From the NCBI RefSeq assembly GCF_013267195.1, contig NZ_CP053941.1, positions 1,798,001-1,862,000 on the forward strand: a DNA stretch of 64,000 nt. Direction: 5' to 3'. Shown piece after piece: positions 61,703-64,000 of the stretch. A program made the translations under genes and the position numbers. Position 1 is the stretch's first letter; each line of letters opens with the position of its first letter. The notes under the pieces were generated by a model. It had not been told where the DNA came from. It ran no database searches and was given only the letters and a program-made list of their open reading frames with translations. The stretch comes from Halorubrum salinarum (GTDB lineage Archaea; Halobacteriota; Halobacteria; Halobacteriales; Haloferacaceae).

Positions 61703-63025
61703 ATGTACGACGGCCTCAAGGGATTCCGCGACTTCTACCCCGGCGAGCAGTCCGCCCGCCGCGAGGTGACCGACGCGGTCGAGGACGCGGCGGCCAGGCA
61801 CGGCTTCCGGGAGATCGCCACCCCCGCCTTGGAGCGGACGGAGATGTACGTCGACAAGTCCGGCGAGGAGATCGTCGAGGAGCTGTACGCCTTCGACGAC
61901 AAAGGGGGCCGCGGCGTCTCGATGACCCCCGAGCTCACCCCGACCGTCGCCCGGATGGTCGTCGCGAAGGGCCAGGAGCTGTCGAAGCCGATCAAGTGGG
62001 TCTCCACCCGTCCGTTCTGGCGCTACGAGCAGGTCCAGCAGGGTCGGTTCCGCGAGTTCTACCAGACGAACATCGACGTGTTCGGCTCCTCGGCGCCCGA
62101 GGCCGACGCCGAGGTGCTGGCGGTCGCCGCCGACGCGCTGACGGACCTCGGGCTCACGGGCGACGACTTCGAGTTCCGGGTCTCGCACCGCGACATCCTC
62201 GGCGGCCTCGTCCGCTCGCTCGCCGCGGACCCCGACGCGGTCGACACCGCGGCCGCGATCCGCGCGGTCGACAAGCGCGCGAAGGTCGACGACGGCGAGT
62301 ACCTCGGGCTCCTCTCTGACGCGGGCCTCGCCCGCGACACCGCGCGCGACTTCGACGACCTCATTGCGGACGTGGAGACGGTCGACGACCTCGACGCGGT
62401 CGCCGAGGCCGGCGGCGAGGCGGTCGAGGCCGCGGTCGAGAACCTCCGGAACGTCCTCGCCGCGGCCGACGACTTCGGCGCGGGCGAGTTCTGCGAGGTG
62501 TCTCTGACCACCGCCCGCGGGCTCGACTACTACACCGGCGTCGTCTTCGAGTGCTTCGACTCCACCGGCGAGGTGTCCCGGTCCGTCTTCGGCGGCGGCC
62601 GCTACGACGACCTCATCGAGAGCTTCGGCGGCCAGCCCACCCCCGCGGTCGGGGTCGCGCCCGGCCACGCGACGCTCAAGCTGCTCTGCCAGCGCGCCGG
62701 CGTCTGGCCCGACGAGGAGCTGACGACCGACTACTACGTCCTCTCGGTCGGCGACACGCGGAGCGAGGCGGCCGCGCTCGCGAGCGACCTCCGCGCGCTC
62801 GGCGACGACGTGGTCGTCGAGCAGGACGTCTCCGGCCGCTCGTTCGGCGCCCAACTGGGCTACGCCGACTCGATCAACGCCGAGACGGTCGTCGTCGTCG
62901 GCGAGCGCGACCTGGAGAACGGCGAGTACACGGTGAAGGACATGGCGAGCGGCGACGAGACGACGGTCCCGGTCGAGGAGTTCCCGCCCGAGGAGGGGCT
63001 GCCGACCTACGAGGACTACGAGTAA
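61703..63025 (+). CDS. hisS: Histidyl-tRNA synthetase
   Basis: A 440-residue class II synthetase. GLKGFRDFYPGEQSARREV is at the N-terminus. Motif 2 appears in RPFWRYEQVQQGRFREFYQTNIDVFG, the HisA signature in GLDYYTGVVFE, and motif 3 in FGGGRYDDLIESFGG. The C-terminal anticodon-binding domain (about 345-440) ends PEEGLPTYEDYE. It charges tRNA-His in the cytosol. The start MYDGLKGFRDF is the usual one. Confidence 0.96.
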   Translation: MYDGLKGFRDFYPGEQSARREVTDAVEDAAARHGFREIATPALERTEMYVDKSGEEIVEELYAFDDKGGRGVSMTPELTPTVARMVVAKGQELSKPIKWVSTRPFWRYEQVQQGRFREFYQTNIDVFGSSAPEADAEVLAVAADALTDLGLTGDDFEFRVSHRDILGGLVRSLAADPDAVDTAAAIRAVDKRAKVDDGEYLGLLSDAGLARDTARDFDDLIADVETVDDLDAVAEAGGEAVEAAVENLRNVLAAADDFGAGEFCEVSLTTARGLDYYTGVVFECFDSTGEVSRSVFGGGRYDDLIESFGGQPTPAVGVAPGHATLKLLCQRAGVWPDEELTTDYYVLSVGDTRSEAAALASDLRALGDDVVVEQDVSGRSFGAQLGYADSINAETVVVVGERDLENGEYTVKDMASGDETTVPVEEFPPEEGLPTYEDYE

Positions 63026-63112
63026 CGCCGCGGCGCGCCCGCGGCCCGTCCCGCCGGCCGGGCGACGCGATCCCTGAACGCTTTTGCGTCGCGCGTCGGG
63101 ACGGTGTGGACG

Positions 63113-64000
63113 ATGATCCCGCTCGCGACGGCGATGCCCCCGACCGAGGTCGCCCTCCGCGTGGCCGCGGGGGTCCTCCTCATCCTGATCAACGCGTACT
63201 TCGTGGCTATCGAGTTCGGGCTGACGCGCCTCCGGCAGTACCCCGAGTCGGAGATGGACACCCCGGGGCTGCGGCGCGCCTGGGAGATGACCGACGACCT
63301 GGAGTTCTACCTCACGACCTGTCAGGTGTGGATCTCCGGCACGTCCATCGCGCTCGGCATCGTCGCCGAGCCGGGGCTCGCGGCGCTTTTCGCCCCGATA
63401 TTCGAGAACACGGCGTTCGCGTCCGCCGGCGCCGGGTCGCTCCTGGGCTTTTTCATCATCAACATGGTCCACCTGACCCACGGCGAGCAGACGCCGACGT
63501 ACCTCGGCGTCGAGCGCTCGAAGCAGGTCGCCCGGTACGGCTCGCGGCCGCTCTACTGGTTCGCGTGGCTCATCTCGCCGCTGATCAAGGTCGGCGACTG
63601 GGTCGCGAAGGCGACGCTCGGGCTGTTCGGCGTCGAGATGACCGCCTCGTGGACCGAGGCCGAAGAGGAGGTGCTGGAGACGCGCGCCGAGCTCCGCAAC
63701 CGCCTCGGGTCGATGATGGAGGAGGTCGAACTCCCCGAGGAGCGCCGCGAGGAGGTGCTCAGCGCGCTCGACGTCGACCGGGTGACCGTCGCGGACGTGA
63801 TGACCGCGCCCGAGGAGATCGTCTCGCTGACGACGGGGGCGTCCGTGGACGAGAACCTCGACCGGATCCGGGACACGCCGCACACCCGCTTCCCGCTCGT
63901 CGGCGACGACCTGACCGACTTCGAGGGGATCGTGTACGCCCCCTCGATCGTGAGCCGCTACGACGAGCTGCGGAACGGCGACCTGACGTTCGCCGAGGTC
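63113..64000 (+). CDS. CNNM/CBS-domain membrane protein (hemolysin C-like), N-terminal part
   Basis: Open from ATG at 63113 to the window end (296 codons so far). The DUF21 membrane domain has helices near 12-32, 70-90, 100-120 and 150-170, with INAYFVAIEFGLTRLRQ and VNMVHLTHGEQTPTYLG-like sequence (the Asn/Glu-rich Mg-transport core). It is followed by the start of a CBS pair (VDRVTVADVMTAPEEIVSLTTGASVDENL). The family (CorC/TlyC/MgpA, CNNM) transports Mg2+ or Co2+. The C-terminus lies outside the window. Confidence 0.9.
   Translation, partial: MIPLATAMPPTEVALRVAAGVLLILINAYFVAIEFGLTRLRQYPESEMDTPGLRRAWEMTDDLEFYLTTCQVWISGTSIALGIVAEPGLAALFAPIFENTAFASAGAGSLLGFFIINMVHLTHGEQTPTYLGVERSKQVARYGSRPLYWFAWLISPLIKVGDWVAKATLGLFGVEMTASWTEAEEEVLETRAELRNRLGSMMEEVELPEERREEVLSALDVDRVTVADVMTAPEEIVSLTTGASVDENLDRIRDTPHTRFPLVGDDLTDFEGIVYAPSIVSRYDELRNGDLTFAEV

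Noticed and set aside
61412..63883. 823-codon open frame on the minus strand
   Set aside because: It is antisense to hisS and the CNNM gene. The sense genes have clear family motifs.
1..64000. CRISPR array or insertion sequence
   Set aside because: No regularly spaced repeats, no transposase-like protein and no terminal inverted repeats with target duplications were noticed.

Overview
The window looks like chromosomal DNA of a haloarchaeon (class Halobacteria). Base composition is very GC-rich and coding is dense. Predicted proteins are strongly acidic and rich in Asp, Glu and Ala. Many genes start without a leader, 20-30 bases after a short AT-rich TATA element. Several families are archaeal or haloarchaeal: MptA, Rpo subunit F with L21e, DUF655, NMD3, PDCD5, TbsP, PitA, DUF106/EMC3, and halobacterial transducers. 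The style resembles Halorubrum, but genus cannot be fixed without a search. I see no insertion sequence, CRISPR array, phage gene or integrase. The window is ordinary core chromosome with a few lineage-specific insertions.

Layout. 0-3.5 kb: end of a DUF255 protein, a TrmB-type regulator, mptA (archaeosine/pterin pathway), and rpl21e-rpoF. 3.5-9 kb: a UspA gene and a two-gene minus-strand cassette (cysteine-motif protein plus methyltransferase) sit between rpoF and DUF655-rsmA-mscS-hemK2. 9-12.4 kb: a two-gene methionine synthase operon, a small membrane protein and a TIM-barrel isomerase. 12.4-21.5 kb, mostly minus strand: an Eis-like acetyltransferase, an Old Yellow Enzyme, an atypical receiver protein, SufS, a cupin, a fused YcaO cyclodehydratase and the regulator TbsP. 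21.6-32.6 kb: glyA, small membrane proteins, an ornithine cyclodeaminase homologue, a phosphodiesterase, a tungsten aldehyde oxidoreductase, a histidine kinase coupled to DUF5806, UspA-GNAT, adk and EMC3/DUF106. 32.6-39.5 kb: a PfkB kinase, a DHH phosphoesterase, UspA, PitA, a 528-bp non-coding gap with a large inverted repeat, a PadR regulator, an SDR and a 69-residue zinc-finger protein.

39.6-47.3 kb is the transport and sensing region. It holds a complete nitrate/sulfonate/taurine-type ABC importer. It also holds a BMP-family lipoprotein translationally coupled to a chemotaxis transducer, with deoC convergent on them. 47.4-64 kb: Hsp20, a class III aminotransferase with a cysteine cluster, XTPase, a SHOCT membrane protein, a zincin, an M42 peptidase, tRNA-Glu(CUC) followed by a strong hairpin, a carotenoid oxygenase, DUF302, an XPD/DinG-type helicase, NMD3, PDCD5 with an N-type ATP-PPase, a ferritin-like protein, HisS and the start of a CNNM/CBS membrane protein.

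The least explained items are: the lone fused YcaO cyclodehydratase beside SufS; the BMP-transducer-DeoC cluster, which predicts binding-protein-mediated taxis to nucleosides; the cassette inserted in the rpoF-DUF655 neighbourhood; a 25-base promoter motif shared by metE and a receiver gene; and several very small genes.
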